Shown here in pieces: positions 34,323 through 42,534 of a DNA stretch of 64,000 nucleotides. The notes under the pieces were generated by a model that had not been told where the DNA came from, made no database searches, and was given only the letters and a program-made list of their open reading frames with translations. Source of the DNA: Fen-1058 sp964398185. Its GTDB lineage: Bacteria > Chloroflexota > Anaerolineae > Fen-1058. The number at the start of each line of letters is the position of its first letter. The stretch's first letter is position 1. Made by a program: the position numbers and the translations under genes. The stretch is from assembly GCA_964398185.1 (NCBI GenBank), contig CAYNML010000005.1, positions 57,174 to 121,173 of the forward strand, written 5' to 3'.

Positions 34323-35978
34323 ATGCATGAACCTTATCTGTTGTGTCTGACATGCGGCGCACACATCGCCTTTGCGCGCCTGCTGAACAACTGTCCCCAG
34401 TGCGGCCACGATCTGCTCGACGTGCGCTACGACCTGCCGGCCATCGCCCGCGAGCTGCCGACGGTGTGGGCGCAGCGCCCCTTCAACATGTGGCGCTACC
34501 GCGAGCTGCTGCCGCTGCGCCATCCCGCCAACACCGTGTCCATGGGTGAAGGCGGCACCCCGCTGGTCCAGTCGGTCAACGTGGGCACCATGCTGGGGCA
34601 CGATCAGATTTACATCAAAGACGAACGGCAGGGGCCCACCGGCTCGTTCAAAGATCGGCAGGCCTCGCTGGCGATCAGCGCGATGAAGGAAGGCGGCGTC
34701 ATGGAAGCCGTCGTCGCTTCCACCGGCAATGTCGCCATCTCGTATTCGGCGTACTGCGCGCGCGCCGGCATCAAGCTGTGGGGCTTTCTCACCAGCCTGG
34801 TGCCCGCCGACAAGATGCGCGAGGTGGCGCTCTACGGCACGGAAGTCGTCAAAGTGACCGGCACGTACGATCAATGCAAGGAAGTGGCTGCTTCGTTCGC
34901 GCAGCATCGCGGCTTGTTTCTGGATAAAGGGCTGCGCTCGATCGCCGCGCGCCAGAGCATGAAGACGCTCGCCTTCGAAACGTGCGAGCAATTGGGCCTG
35001 CTGAAAGACGGCTTTGGCCGGTGGCGCGCGCCCGATTGGTATATCCAGGCCGTCAGCGGCGGCATGGGACCCATCGGCGCGTTCCGCGGCTTTGAAGAGC
35101 TGTACGAGATGGGCTTGATCGATCGGCTGCCGAAGATCGCCGTGATCCAGGTGGACGGCTGCGCGCCAATGGTCACCGCCTTCAAAGCCGGCAAGGACAC
35201 CCCCGACGTCGTCAGTGAGCCCAATACCCACATTGCCACGCTGGCGACCGGCAGTCCCGGCATCGCCTACGGCCAGCTGCGCGGCATCATCCTGAAGCAC
35301 GGCGGCATCATGGAGTCCGTGAGCGATCAAGAATCATTCCGCGCCATGCACGTTATGGCCAAGATGGACGGCTTTTCAGTGGAACCGGCCACCGCGGCCG
35401 CGTTTGCCGGGTTGTTCAAACTGATCGGGCAGCAGGTGATCGGGCGCGACGAGATCGTCGTAGTCAACTGCTCGGGTCACACCTTCCCGGTCGAAAAGGA
35501 ACTGCTGGGCGACGAATGGACGCACGATGTGGAAATGCCGGAACCCGCCGCGGCCACGAGTGTGCCTCAAGAGGGCCTGCTGTCCGCGCTGGAACGGCTG
35601 GACGATCGTATGCACGATGTGCTCATCATGGACGACACGCCCGAGGCGTCGCGCCTGCTGCGCCGCATCCTGCAAGCCTACGGCACGTTCAACGTGCGCG
35701 AGGCCGAGAACGGCCGCATCGGCCTGGAGATGGTCTATCAGCGCCCGCCCGATCTGATCCTGCTGGATCTGATGATGCCAGAGATGGACGGTTTCGCCGT
35801 GCTGGACACGCTGAAGACTGACAAAGAATTAAGCAAGATTCCCGTGATCGTGGTGACGGCCAAGGAACTGACCGTCATCGAGAAACAGCGGCTGTCCGGC
35901 AAGGTGCAGTCGCTGATGCAAAAAGGCGCGTTCTCTGATCAAGACATCGTCGACAAAATGGTCGAGATGCTCAACTAG
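34323..35978 (+). CDS. Threonine-synthase-like PLP enzyme fused to a receiver domain
   Basis: This is a 551-residue protein with AGGAG upstream of ATG 34323. Residues 1-40 hold a zinc-ribbon-like pair of CxxC motifs (C8/C11, C24/C27). The following fold-type II PLP domain (about 60-410) has GEGGTPL, the Schiff-base lysine K110 in TGSFKDRQ, a GNVAISYSAYCARAG phosphate-binding region and a SGGMGPIGAFRGFEEL loop. All fit threonine synthase, which makes threonine from O-phosphohomoserine. After a Pro/Ala linker comes a complete receiver domain (432-551) with D482 in LLDLMMPEMDG. Threonine synthase is not normally under phosphorelay control. The gene sits between two kinases in the operon, so phosphorylation of D482 may regulate the enzyme, or the PLP domain may serve only as an amino-acid or PLP sensor. 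Both ideas are inference. Confidence 0.88.
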   Translation: MHEPYLLCLTCGAHIAFARLLNNCPQCGHDLLDVRYDLPAIARELPTVWAQRPFNMWRYRELLPLRHPANTVSMGEGGTPLVQSVNVGTMLGHDQIYIKDERQGPTGSFKDRQASLAISAMKEGGVMEAVVASTGNVAISYSAYCARAGIKLWGFLTSLVPADKMREVALYGTEVVKVTGTYDQCKEVAASFAQHRGLFLDKGLRSIAARQSMKTLAFETCEQLGLLKDGFGRWRAPDWYIQAVSGGMGPIGAFRGFEELYEMGLIDRLPKIAVIQVDGCAPMVTAFKAGKDTPDVVSEPNTHIATLATGSPGIAYGQLRGIILKHGGIMESVSDQESFRAMHVMAKMDGFSVEPATAAAFAGLFKLIGQQVIGRDEIVVVNCSGHTFPVEKELLGDEWTHDVEMPEPAAATSVPQEGLLSALERLDDRMHDVLIMDDTPEASRLLRRILQAYGTFNVREAENGRIGLEMVYQRPPDLILLDLMMPEMDGFAVLDTLKTDKELSKIPVIVVTAKELTVIEKQRLSGKVQSLMQKGAFSDQDIVDKMVEMLN

Positions 35979-35994
35979 GCAGCGAGGTGCGGGC

Positions 35995-37266
35995 ATGCCC
36001 ACCCAACCACTTGGACCTTTGAAGATTCTGTACATCGAAGACGATCCCAACAGCCGCCGTCTGGTGGAGCGCCTGCTGCTGGCGGAAGGCTACGAAGTGT
36101 ACGTGGCCGACGACGGACTGGCCGGGCTGGAGCTGGCGCGGCAGGTGCGCCCGGCGCTGGTCCTGACCGACGTGAACATGGCCACCATGACGGGCCACGA
36201 GGTTGCCACGCGCCTGAAGGAAATGCCGGAAACGCGGCACGCGCCCGTCATCGCCGTGACGGCCAACACCATGCAGACCGATCGCGAAATTGCGCTGGTG
36301 GCGGGCTGCGACGGCTACATCACCAAGCCCATCGACGTGGACGCGCTGCCCCTGCTGATCGAGAAATTCCTGGCCGGCGCGCGCGAGCACGTGGACGACA
36401 CCGTCAAAGTGCAGCGGCTGGAAGAATACCGCAATGCGCTGGTCACGCGGTTGGAGCAGACCGTGGCCGACTTGCAGCGCGCCAACGCCGAGCTGCGCCG
36501 CGCCGACAAGATGAAGAAGGACTTTGTGGTCATCACCTCGCACGAACTGCGCACGCCGGTTACGCTGATCTACGGCTACATCAAGCTGCTGAAGATGGAA
36601 ACCGATCAGCTCAATCTGGGCGAGCACTTCGACACGATCGTCGATAAAATTCTGACAGCCACCCAGCGCATGAACGACGCCGTGGACAGCATCATCAATG
36701 TCTCGCTGATCGATTCCGAGCAGCTGGAATTGACGTTCAAGCCGGTGGATCTGCAGGGCGTCGTGCAATCGATCGTGCAGCAGATGCAGCCAGTGGCTTT
36801 GCAGCGCGCGCAGAAATTGTACATGAGCGACATGTCGGCGCTGCCGCCCGTGCCCGGCGACGCCAACTACCTGCGGCGCGCGCTGACCAACGTCATCGAC
36901 AACGCGATCAAATACACGCCCGACGGCGGCCAGATCGGCATTGAAGCCGTCAACGAATTCGAGACGATGCACCTCATCATCAGCGATACCGGCATCGGCA
37001 TCGACCGCGCGCATCAAGAACGCATCTTTGAGAAATTCTATGTGCTGGAGGACGCCACATATCACTCCAGCAGCCGCACCGGCTTCATGGGCGGCGGCAT
37101 GGGGCTGGGCCTGGCCGTCACGCACGGCATTGTGCGCGCGCACGGCGGCCGCATCTGGGTGGACAGCGAAGGCAAAGACGTGGAACGCCTGCCTGGCAGC
37201 CGCTTCCACATCATGCTGCCCATGACGGCGCCCGTGCAGCGTCAGGCGACCCTCGCCGAGCTGTAG
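35995..37266 (+). CDS. Soluble REC-HisKA-HATPase histidine kinase
   Basis: This 423-residue protein starts at ATG 35995 (GAGGTG upstream). A receiver domain (9-125, D59 in LTDVNMATMTG, with the conserved lysine in YITKPID) is followed by a coiled helix, HisKA with H183 in SHELRTPVTLIYGY, and HATPase_c with NVIDNAIKYTPDGG, DTGIGID and GGGMGLGLAV. No membrane or sensory domain is present, so its input is presumably phosphate on the receiver domain, probably from the hybrid kinase two genes upstream. It could therefore be the last step of a local phosphorelay. The output partner (a DNA-binding regulator) is not in the window. It is the last gene of the sensory operon before a transporter gene. 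Confidence 0.88.
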   Translation: MPTQPLGPLKILYIEDDPNSRRLVERLLLAEGYEVYVADDGLAGLELARQVRPALVLTDVNMATMTGHEVATRLKEMPETRHAPVIAVTANTMQTDREIALVAGCDGYITKPIDVDALPLLIEKFLAGAREHVDDTVKVQRLEEYRNALVTRLEQTVADLQRANAELRRADKMKKDFVVITSHELRTPVTLIYGYIKLLKMETDQLNLGEHFDTIVDKILTATQRMNDAVDSIINVSLIDSEQLELTFKPVDLQGVVQSIVQQMQPVALQRAQKLYMSDMSALPPVPGDANYLRRALTNVIDNAIKYTPDGGQIGIEAVNEFETMHLIISDTGIGIDRAHQERIFEKFYVLEDATYHSSSRTGFMGGGMGLGLAVTHGIVRAHGGRIWVDSEGKDVERLPGSRFHIMLPMTAPVQRQATLAEL

Positions 37267-37281
37267 CAATGGAGGCTGGTC

Positions 37282-38211
37282 TTGCAGAAAGCCAAGAGCA
37301 GCGGAATCCGCGCCGCGCTGTTATCAGCGCTGGCCCTGGGTACCGCGCCGATTCTGGGCAAGGTCGCTTATACGGCAGGCATGAACCCCTACAGCCTGAC
37401 CGCGGTGCGAACGCTGCTGGCGGCGGCGGCGCTGTGGCTGTTTTTCCTCTCCACGCGCCAGAACCGTAAGTTCATCTACATCTACCCCGCCGGTATTCTG
37501 ATCTCCGCGGCTGCCGGGGCGCTGAACGGTCTCAGCTCGCTGCTGTACTACAACGGCCTGACTATGATCGATGCGGGCGTGGGCCAGATGCTGTACAGCC
37601 TGTATCCGCTCTTCGTCGTCATCATCCGCCGCCTGGACGGCCAGCTCATTTCCAATTGGACCAAGGTGCGGCTGGTCATGGCGCTGACAGCCGTGGTGCT
37701 CATCGTCGCACCCAGGGGCGGCACTGTCGATCTGACCGGCGCGGCCCTGATGCTGGGCGCCGGCCTGATGTACGCCGCCCATCTTGCGGTCAGCCAGCGC
37801 GTGCTCTATGAAATGCCCGCGCCCACCGTCACCCTCTACGTGCTCACCTCGATGACGGCTGTGGTCTGTGTGGCCTACCTCCTGCACGGTCCCGGTGCGA
37901 TTCCGGCCGCTGGTCTGCCGCCCACGATGATGCTGGCCGGCATCACCGTGGCATCACGCTTGTTGATGTTCCTGGGTGTGAAGAAACTGGGGAGTATTCA
38001 GACGGCGCTGCTGGGGGTGACCGAAATCCTGGTCACGCTGGTGCTGTCCATCTTCATCCTGAACGAGCAGCTCATGGCGCGCCAGTGGATTGGCGCAGCC
38101 GTCCTCGTCGCCAGCCTGCTGCTCATCATCTTCGAGCCGGGCATGGGCGTCACCCTGCCCTTCCGCAAAAAGAAGAAGGTCGAACTGGCCGATCAGAAGA
38201 TCAGCCTCTAA
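37282..38211 (+). CDS. DMT superfamily (EamA) transporter
   Basis: This 309-residue protein has about ten hydrophobic helices in two homologous halves, as in EamA/RhaT-type drug-metabolite transporters. The second half contains the typical late helices (GSIQTALLGVTEILVTLVLS, NEQLMARQWIGAAVLVASLL). The start is TTG 37282, supported by GGAGG six bases upstream and by the N-terminal positive charge (QKAKSSGIR) before the first helix. Such proteins export amino acids, nucleotides or other metabolites; the substrate cannot be read from sequence. It follows the sensory operon by 15 bases and may be co-transcribed. Its stop overlaps the stop of the convergent gene on the other strand. Confidence 0.85.
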   Translation: MQKAKSSGIRAALLSALALGTAPILGKVAYTAGMNPYSLTAVRTLLAAAALWLFFLSTRQNRKFIYIYPAGILISAAAGALNGLSSLLYYNGLTMIDAGVGQMLYSLYPLFVVIIRRLDGQLISNWTKVRLVMALTAVVLIVAPRGGTVDLTGAALMLGAGLMYAAHLAVSQRVLYEMPAPTVTLYVLTSMTAVVCVAYLLHGPGAIPAAGLPPTMMLAGITVASRLLMFLGVKKLGSIQTALLGVTEILVTLVLSIFILNEQLMARQWIGAAVLVASLLLIIFEPGMGVTLPFRKKKKVELADQKISL

Positions 38212-39218
38212 AACAACCGGGCGATCTCGTCCCGCTCAAACGCCCGCAGCGGCGCAACCCGATCATCGATTTCGGCCAGCACGATCGGCCTCTCACTCCG
38301 CTCGAGCACGCGCCCGATCACCTTCGCCTCGATCGACTGCCGCCGGAGAGCGTCCACCACCCGATCGGCTTCCGCGGCCCCCACGGTCAACAGCAGCGAT
38401 CCGGACGCGATGACGCCCCACGGATCAAGCCCGAAGTGATCGCACAACGCTTGCGTTTCGGGGTAAATCGGCGCCGCGGCCACATCAATCTGCAGCTTGA
38501 CCTGCGCCGCGGCGGCCAGCTCGTGCAGCGCCGTGGCCAGGCCGCCTTCGGTCGGATCGTGCATGGCGTGGATGTGCCCGGCGTGTGTGGCAATCTGTGC
38601 GTCGCGCCACACCGCAATACCCGGCGCGTGCAGAAATCCGCGACAGCGCTGCAAAAATCCCGTGTCAAAGACCGAGCTCAACTCGGCAGCTTTCTCCCGC
38701 GCCATGATCGAGGTCGCTTCCACGGCCAGCCGCTTGGTGAGAATGATCGCATCGCCGGGCTGCGCGCCGTCGGACGTGATCAACCGCTCGGGCGGCGCCG
38801 TGCCCAGCAGCGTGCCGGCGACGATCGGGCGGGTGAGATCGGTCGTCACCTCCGTGTGTCCGCCGACAATGCTTGCGCCGATATCAACACAGGCAGTGCG
38901 CATCTGCTCAAAAATCCGATCGATCTCGGCCGGCTCGATCGTCTGCGGCAGCAGAACCGTCGCCAGAAACCAGCGCGGCGTCGCGCCCGTCGTCGCCAGA
39001 TCGTTGGCGTTGACCTGCACCGCGTACCAGCCGATCTCGTCGATGGCAAACGTGATCGGATCGGACTTGGCGACGAGCAGTTGATCGCCGTCGAAGTTGA
39101 TCACCGCGCAATCGCGGCCCACGCCCGGCCCCAGCCGCACAGACGGATCGCGCGCCGTGATCTGCCGCAAGAGCTGCGCGAGTCGATCGGGAGGCAGCTT
39201 GCCAACAGGGAGTGTCAT
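38208..39218 (-). CDS. AIR synthase-like / HypE-like ATP-binding protein
   Basis: This 336-residue protein belongs to the PurM/HypE/ThiL/SelD ATP-binding superfamily: GRDCAVI near residue 40, then NANDLATTGATPRWF, GGHTEVT, and the C-terminal-domain motif HDPTEGGLATALHELA. HypE proper ends in a conserved cysteine that is carbamoylated and dehydrated; this protein ends in ARLF, so a hydrogenase role is unlikely. The chosen ATG (39216-39218) is preceded not by a ribosome site but, six bases away, by TATAAT, so the mRNA may be leaderless; an in-frame ATG at 39287 would run through a strong terminator. The gene is single and convergent with the DMT transporter. The phosphorylated substrate is unknown. 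Confidence 0.82.
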   Translation of the reverse strand: MTLPVGKLPPDRLAQLLRQITARDPSVRLGPGVGRDCAVINFDGDQLLVAKSDPITFAIDEIGWYAVQVNANDLATTGATPRWFLATVLLPQTIEPAEIDRIFEQMRTACVDIGASIVGGHTEVTTDLTRPIVAGTLLGTAPPERLITSDGAQPGDAIILTKRLAVEATSIMAREKAAELSSVFDTGFLQRCRGFLHAPGIAVWRDAQIATHAGHIHAMHDPTEGGLATALHELAAAAQVKLQIDVAAAPIYPETQALCDHFGLDPWGVIASGSLLLTVGAAEADRVVDALRRQSIEAKVIGRVLERSERPIVLAEIDDRVAPLRAFERDEIARLF

Positions 39219-39224
39219 GGCGTC

Positions 39225-39230
39225 ATTATA
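39225..39230 (-). promoter_or_regulatory. -10 element TATAAT for a leaderless transcript
   Basis: On the minus strand TATAAT is followed by GACGCC and the ATG of the AIR-synthase-like gene, which places the expected transcription start at the A of the ATG. A convincing -35 is not seen because the upstream bases belong to the terminator hairpin at 39230-39275. Confidence 0.4.
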
Positions 39231-39275
39231 AAACAAAAGACCGCCCTCGCGCGAAGCGGGACGGCCTTTTGTTTT
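39230..39275 (-). terminator. Bidirectional intrinsic terminator
   Basis: AAAACAAAAG at 39230-39239 pairs with CTTTTGTTTT at 39266-39275, enclosing a GC-rich imperfect stem (CCG/CGG, then CC..CGC with GCG.GG) and a GCGAA loop. Each strand ends in a U-rich run. On the minus strand it closes the small transcription unit starting near 39409. Confidence 0.8.
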
Positions 39276-39293
39276 GCGCCGCAGCACGTGATC

Positions 39294-39344
39294 CTATCCA
39301 ACCGGAGGCAGTGCTACGGCGCCGGGTTTACCACTATTACACAT
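39294..39344 (-). CDS. 16-codon ORF with very strong ribosome site (small peptide gene)
   Basis: The minus strand encodes MCNSGKPGAVALPPVG and then TAG. The ATG is preceded by AAAGGAGGAGGTG with seven bases between the core and the start, the best Shine-Dalgarno match in the window. A TTGACA-17-GATAAT promoter lies upstream and a strong terminator downstream, so the ORF sits in its own short transcript of about 180 bases. I do not recognise the peptide. It has one cysteine at position 2 and a Pro-Pro near the end, a context known to slow ribosomes. It could be a small protein, a stalling leader or part of a dual-function RNA. Function unknown. Confidence 0.55.
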   Translation of the reverse strand: MCNSGKPGAVALPPVG

Positions 39345-39387
39345 GAGCACCACCTCCTCCTTTCTTAGGATAGCAGAGAAAAATGGG

Positions 39388-39403
39388 TGAGGCTGCCGCC
39401 TCA
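39388..39403 (-). terminator. Short hairpin followed by T-run
   Basis: On the minus strand TGAGGC-GGCA-GCCTCA is followed by CCCATTTTTCT. It may terminate prfB read-through, or lie in the 5' leader of the small peptide transcript that starts just upstream. Confidence 0.5.
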
Positions 39404-39415
39404 ATAACTGCTTGA

Positions 39416-39444
39416 ATTATCCGATCAACGCGGCACAATGTCAA
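39416..39444 (-). promoter_or_regulatory. Sigma70-type promoter for small transcript
   Basis: The minus strand has TTGACA (39439-39444), 17 bases, then GATAAT (39416-39421). The expected start is near 39409. The next ORF downstream is the 16-codon peptide. The -35 is a perfect consensus match and the -10 has one mismatch. Confidence 0.65.
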
Positions 39445-39609
39445 GACAAAAATCCAGGCGGGGGTGTGTCGTGCAATGGGTCATCCCAACTACCGCGAGG
39501 GGTCTCTGCGCCGGTAACAGAGAGGCTTCTGCGCGGTGTGACTCAGCCCGACGCACTTCCGGCAATTCATTGCTCACATCGTCCCCGCCTTGCTGTAAAG
39601 GGGATTGTT

Positions 39610-39635
39610 CATTGCTCATTGCTCATTGCTCATTG
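39610..39635. repeat. Heptamer microsatellite (CATTGCT)x3.7 in a gene-free stretch
   Basis: Four head-to-tail copies of CATTGCT end directly at the prfB stop codon. The rest of 39445-39609 holds no gene; part of it (about 39478-39575) is rich in short inverted segments and looks like a decayed dispersed repeat, but I could not define its ends. Confidence 0.7.
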
Positions 39636-39636
39636 T

Positions 39637-40723
39637 CTACTCGCCCATCCGATAACGCAGATACGCTTCCATGAAATCGTCGAGCTTACCATCAAGCACG
39701 GCCTGGGTGTTGCCGCTTTCGTATTCGGTGCGATGGTCCTTCACCAGCTGATAGGGATGCAGCACATACGATCGGATCTGGCTGCCCCACTCGGCTTTAA
39801 CGTGCTCGCCCCTGAGATTCTGCAATTCTTTCAGCCGCTTCTCTTCTTCCAACTCGAACAACTTGGCGCGCAAGATCTTCAACGCCGTCTCGCGGTTCTG
39901 CGTCTGGCTGCGCTCGTTCTGGCACGTCACCACGATGCCGGTGGGCAGGTGCGTGATGCGAATGGCCGTCTCGTTCTTCTGCACGTTCTGGCCGCCCGCC
40001 CCCGCCGATTTGTAGGTATCGATCTTGATGTCCTGCGGCTTGATGTCGATCTCTTCGCCTTCGCCCAGTTCCGGCCACACTTCCATCAACGAGAAGGAGG
40101 TGTGCCGCCGGTGCGCGGAATCGAACGGCGAGAGGCGCACCAGCCGATGGACCCCGCGCTCCGATCGCAAATACCCGTAAGCGTTCAATCCGGTGATCGT
40201 GACGGTGACATTCTTGATGCCCGCCTCGTCGCCTTCCATCTGATCGACGACATCAGCCCGGTAGCCGTGATCTTCCGCCCAGCGCAGATACATGCGCAGC
40301 AGCATCGCGGTCCAATCGGCGGCATCCACGCCGCCCGCGCCCGCGTGCAAAGCGATCAGTGCGTTGCCGCGATCGTGCGGGCCGGAGAGCATCAAATCGA
40401 ACTCGCGCTGCTCCAGTTCCTTTTGAATGGCCGCGACCTCGACGGTCAGATCGGCCGCCAGCGATTCATCGCCCAGTTCGATCAGTTCGGCGGCATCGCG
40501 CCCGCGCTGGGCCAGCGTCTGCCAGCTCTCCACGAGCGCACGCAGTTCGGTGAGTTCTCTCATCACCGCCTGTGATGTGACCGGATCGTTCCAGAAATCA
40601 GGCTGGCTGGCCCGCTGCTCTAATTCTGCAACACGCTGGCTTTTGTGCGCGATGTCAAAGACGCTCCAGCAGCTGAGCGATCTTGGTGTTGAGTTCGGTG
40701 AGGAGCGCGTGGAGTTCTTCCAT
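39637..40723 (-). CDS. prfB: Peptide chain release factor 2 with programmed +1 frameshift
   Basis: RF2 recognises UGA and UAA stop codons. The gene starts at 40723 (MEELHALL...) and reads 22 codons to CTT TGA C (40654-40660). A +1 shift there skips one T and continues as DIAHKSQRVAEL... to 39637, giving about 361 residues, the normal RF2 length. The SPFDSAHRRHTSF region holds the SPF tripeptide that specifies RF2, and AGAGGQNVQK holds the GGQ motif that triggers hydrolysis. Conceptual translation without the shift would start at GTG 40566 and lose the N-terminal domain. The gene follows ftsY after five bases with no clear ribosome site, so translation is probably coupled. Confidence 0.95.
40654..40667 (-). 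promoter_or_regulatory. prfB autoregulatory +1 frameshift site
   Basis: The minus strand reads GGAG-CGT-CTTTGAC: an internal Shine-Dalgarno-like GGAG three bases before CTT, then an in-frame TGA followed by C. This is the conserved RF2 feedback signal: low RF2 makes the ribosome pause at TGA and shift +1. Confidence 0.93.
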
Positions 40724-40728
40724 GATGA

Positions 40729-41673
40729 TTAGCTTTCGGCGACGTCTTCCGCTTGAGGTTCTGTGTCGAACAATCCGTCCACAAAGGCATCGGGGTCGAA
40801 CGGCGTCAGGTCCGTCATCTTCTCGCCGGTGCCCACAAAGCGGATGGGCAGACTTAATTCGTGCGAGACGGCAAAGACCATGCCGCCTTTGGCCGTGCCG
40901 TCGAGCTTGGTGATGATCACGCCGGTCACTTCGACCGCTTCCTTGAATTGCTTGGCCTGGGTCAGCGCGTTCTGCCCCGTGGTCCCGTCGAGCACCAGCC
41001 ACGTTTCGTGCGGCGCACCCGCGCGGGCTTTGGCAGCAACGTTGCGCACCTTTTTCAATTCCTGCATCAAGTTGAATTTGGTATGGAGGCGTCCCGCCGT
41101 GTCGACCAGCAGCACGTGGATGTTGCGCGACAGCGCGGCGTTGATCGAATCGAACACGATCGCGCCGGGATCGGCGCCGGGCTGCCCGCCGATGATGGGC
41201 ACGTCGGCGCGCTGCGCCCAGATTTCCAGTTGATCGCCGGCCGCGGCGCGAAAGGTATCGGCGGCCGCCAACATCACCGATCGACCCTGCCCCTTCAAGT
41301 GCGCGGCGAGCTTGGCGATGCTGGTGGTCTTGCCCGATCCGTTCGTACCGACGATCAAGACCACGCGCAGCTCAGCGGCCTCCAGCCAATCGATCGGCTC
41401 CGGCGTCACCAGCATGGCGCGCAGTTCCAATTTCAGCACGTCGCGCAGCTGCTCGGCGCGCGTCAGGCCGCGCTTCTTCACTTCCGCGCGCGATCGATCG
41501 AGAATGGCCGTGGTCGTCTCGACACCCACATCGGCCTGGATCAGCAGCGCTTCGAGATCGTCCCACAACTCCTCGGTGATCTCGGTCTGCCCCAGCAGCG
41601 TGGCCATGCGCCCGAAAGCGGTCTGCCGGGTGCGCGTCAACGCCTCGCGAATTTGCTTGAATCGTCCGAGCAT
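40729..41673 (-). CDS. ftsY: Signal recognition particle receptor FtsY
   Basis: This 314-residue SRP-family GTPase has an N domain (1-90, helical, with LWDDLEALLIQADVG) and a G domain with GTNGSGKTT (P loop), ADTFRAAAGDQLE (insertion box), DTAGRLHT (G3), TKLDGTAKGG (G4) and GTGEKMTDLTPFD. The acidic A domain of E. coli FtsY is absent, as in many bacteria, so membrane attachment probably uses the N-terminal helix. It receives ribosome-SRP complexes at the inner membrane together with Ffh. It is the first gene of an ftsY-prfB operon and has a good promoter at 41726-41754. Confidence 0.95.
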   Translation of the reverse strand: MLGRFKQIREALTRTRQTAFGRMATLLGQTEITEELWDDLEALLIQADVGVETTTAILDRSRAEVKKRGLTRAEQLRDVLKLELRAMLVTPEPIDWLEAAELRVVLIVGTNGSGKTTSIAKLAAHLKGQGRSVMLAAADTFRAAAGDQLEIWAQRADVPIIGGQPGADPGAIVFDSINAALSRNIHVLLVDTAGRLHTKFNLMQELKKVRNVAAKARAGAPHETWLVLDGTTGQNALTQAKQFKEAVEVTGVIITKLDGTAKGGMVFAVSHELSLPIRFVGTGEKMTDLTPFDPDAFVDGLFDTEPQAEDVAES

Positions 41674-41725
41674 GAAGTTCTCCCGTCGCGCGGAGGCGCG
41701 CCGTCAAGGTGCAGAAAGCGCCGGG

Positions 41726-41754
41726 ATTATACCTGATCGACGGGGTCTCGGCAA
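41726..41754 (-). promoter_or_regulatory. Promoter of ftsY-prfB
   Basis: The minus strand has TTGCCG (41749-41754), 17 bases, then TATAAT (41726-41731), 53 bases before the ftsY start. The divergent GT2 promoter begins about 25 bases away. Confidence 0.7.
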
Positions 41755-41778
41755 CGCCATCAGCCCAAATGAGTGTGT

Positions 41779-41784
41779 TATAAT
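41779..41784 (+). promoter_or_regulatory. -10 element upstream of the GT2-moa-fabF operon
   Basis: A perfect TATAAT 27 bases before the ATG at 41812; the -35 (GCCATC region) is poor, so activation or an extended -10 is likely. Confidence 0.5.
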
Positions 41785-41811
41785 CATGCCACTTTTTGGA
41801 TGGAAGATTCT

Positions 41812-42534
41812 ATGTCCAGTCTGTCAATTGTTATTCCTGCCTACAATGAAGAAGCCAACATCGTCGCGGCGATCGAGGAAGTGTCCGAGGTCGCGCAGAC
41901 GTTGAAGATGGATTACGAGATTCTCCTGGTCAACGACGGCAGCCGCGACCGCACCGGCGAGATCGCCCGCACGGAACTCGCGCCGCGCATTCCCAACTTC
42001 AAGCTGGTCGAACATTTCCCCAATCGCGGCTATGGCGGCGCTCTGAAGGCCGGTTTTGCGGCAGCCACCAAGGACCTCATCGCGTTTACGGCGTCTGACA
42101 AGCAGTTCAAGTTCAGCGAAATCACGCTACTGCTGGACGCGCTCACCCCGGACATGGCGCTGGTCAGCGGCTGGCGCGTGCACCGTCAGGACAACATCAT
42201 CCGCCGCCTGAACGGGCGCGGCTGGAACACCGTGGTCATGATCTTGTTTGGCCGCACCATCCACGACATCGATTGCGGCTTCAAGGTTTTCCGGCGCGAG
42301 GTGCTGCAGCACATTCACATCGAATCCAACGGCGCGATGATCGACACGGAAATGCTGGCCGCCCTGCGCGCGCGCGGCTTCAAGATGACAGATGTGCCCG
42401 TGACGCATCTGCCGCGCACCGCCGGCTCGCCCACCGGCGCGAATCTCAAAGTGATCGTCCGCGCCTTCCGCGATCTGTTCAAGTTCCGGCTGCGCTTGTC
42501 GCGCGAACTGCGTGAAGAAAAGCGGGCGAAGTGA
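41812..42534 (+). CDS. Family 2 glycosyltransferase (polyprenyl-phosphate sugar transferase type)
   Basis: This 240-residue soluble GT-A protein has SIVIPAYNEEANI at the N-terminus, LLVNDGSRDRTGEIA (nucleotide-sugar site), NRGYGGALKAGF, a TASDKQFKF segment where the DxD-type motif usually lies, and DCGFKVFRREVL with a C-terminal basic helix. This is the pattern of DPM1-like dolichyl/polyprenyl-phosphate hexose synthases that charge a lipid carrier at the membrane. No membrane helix is present. I chose ATG 41812 over upstream in-frame starts because GGAAG precedes it and the promoter is just upstream. Its stop overlaps the GTG start of moaC. Confidence 0.87.
   Translation: MSSLSIVIPAYNEEANIVAAIEEVSEVAQTLKMDYEILLVNDGSRDRTGEIARTELAPRIPNFKLVEHFPNRGYGGALKAGFAAATKDLIAFTASDKQFKFSEITLLLDALTPDMALVSGWRVHRQDNIIRRLNGRGWNTVVMILFGRTIHDIDCGFKVFRREVLQHIHIESNGAMIDTEMLAALRARGFKMTDVPVTHLPRTAGSPTGANLKVIVRAFRDLFKFRLRLSRELREEKRAK

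Noticed and set aside
38208..39218. hypE or selD assignment
   Set aside because: The conserved C-terminal cysteine of HypE and the N-terminal SelD motif are missing; only the superfamily is safe.
39478..39575. Possible RNA gene or leader between prfB and the small transcript
   Set aside because: Pairings are short and irregular and the stretch resembles a decayed dispersed repeat; no promoter or terminator frames it.
39637..40566. prfB read as a gene starting at GTG 40566, or as a frameshifted pseudogene
   Set aside because: The upstream 22-codon frame, CTTTGAC and internal GGAG form the classic RF2 recoding site, so the gene is intact and starts at 40723.
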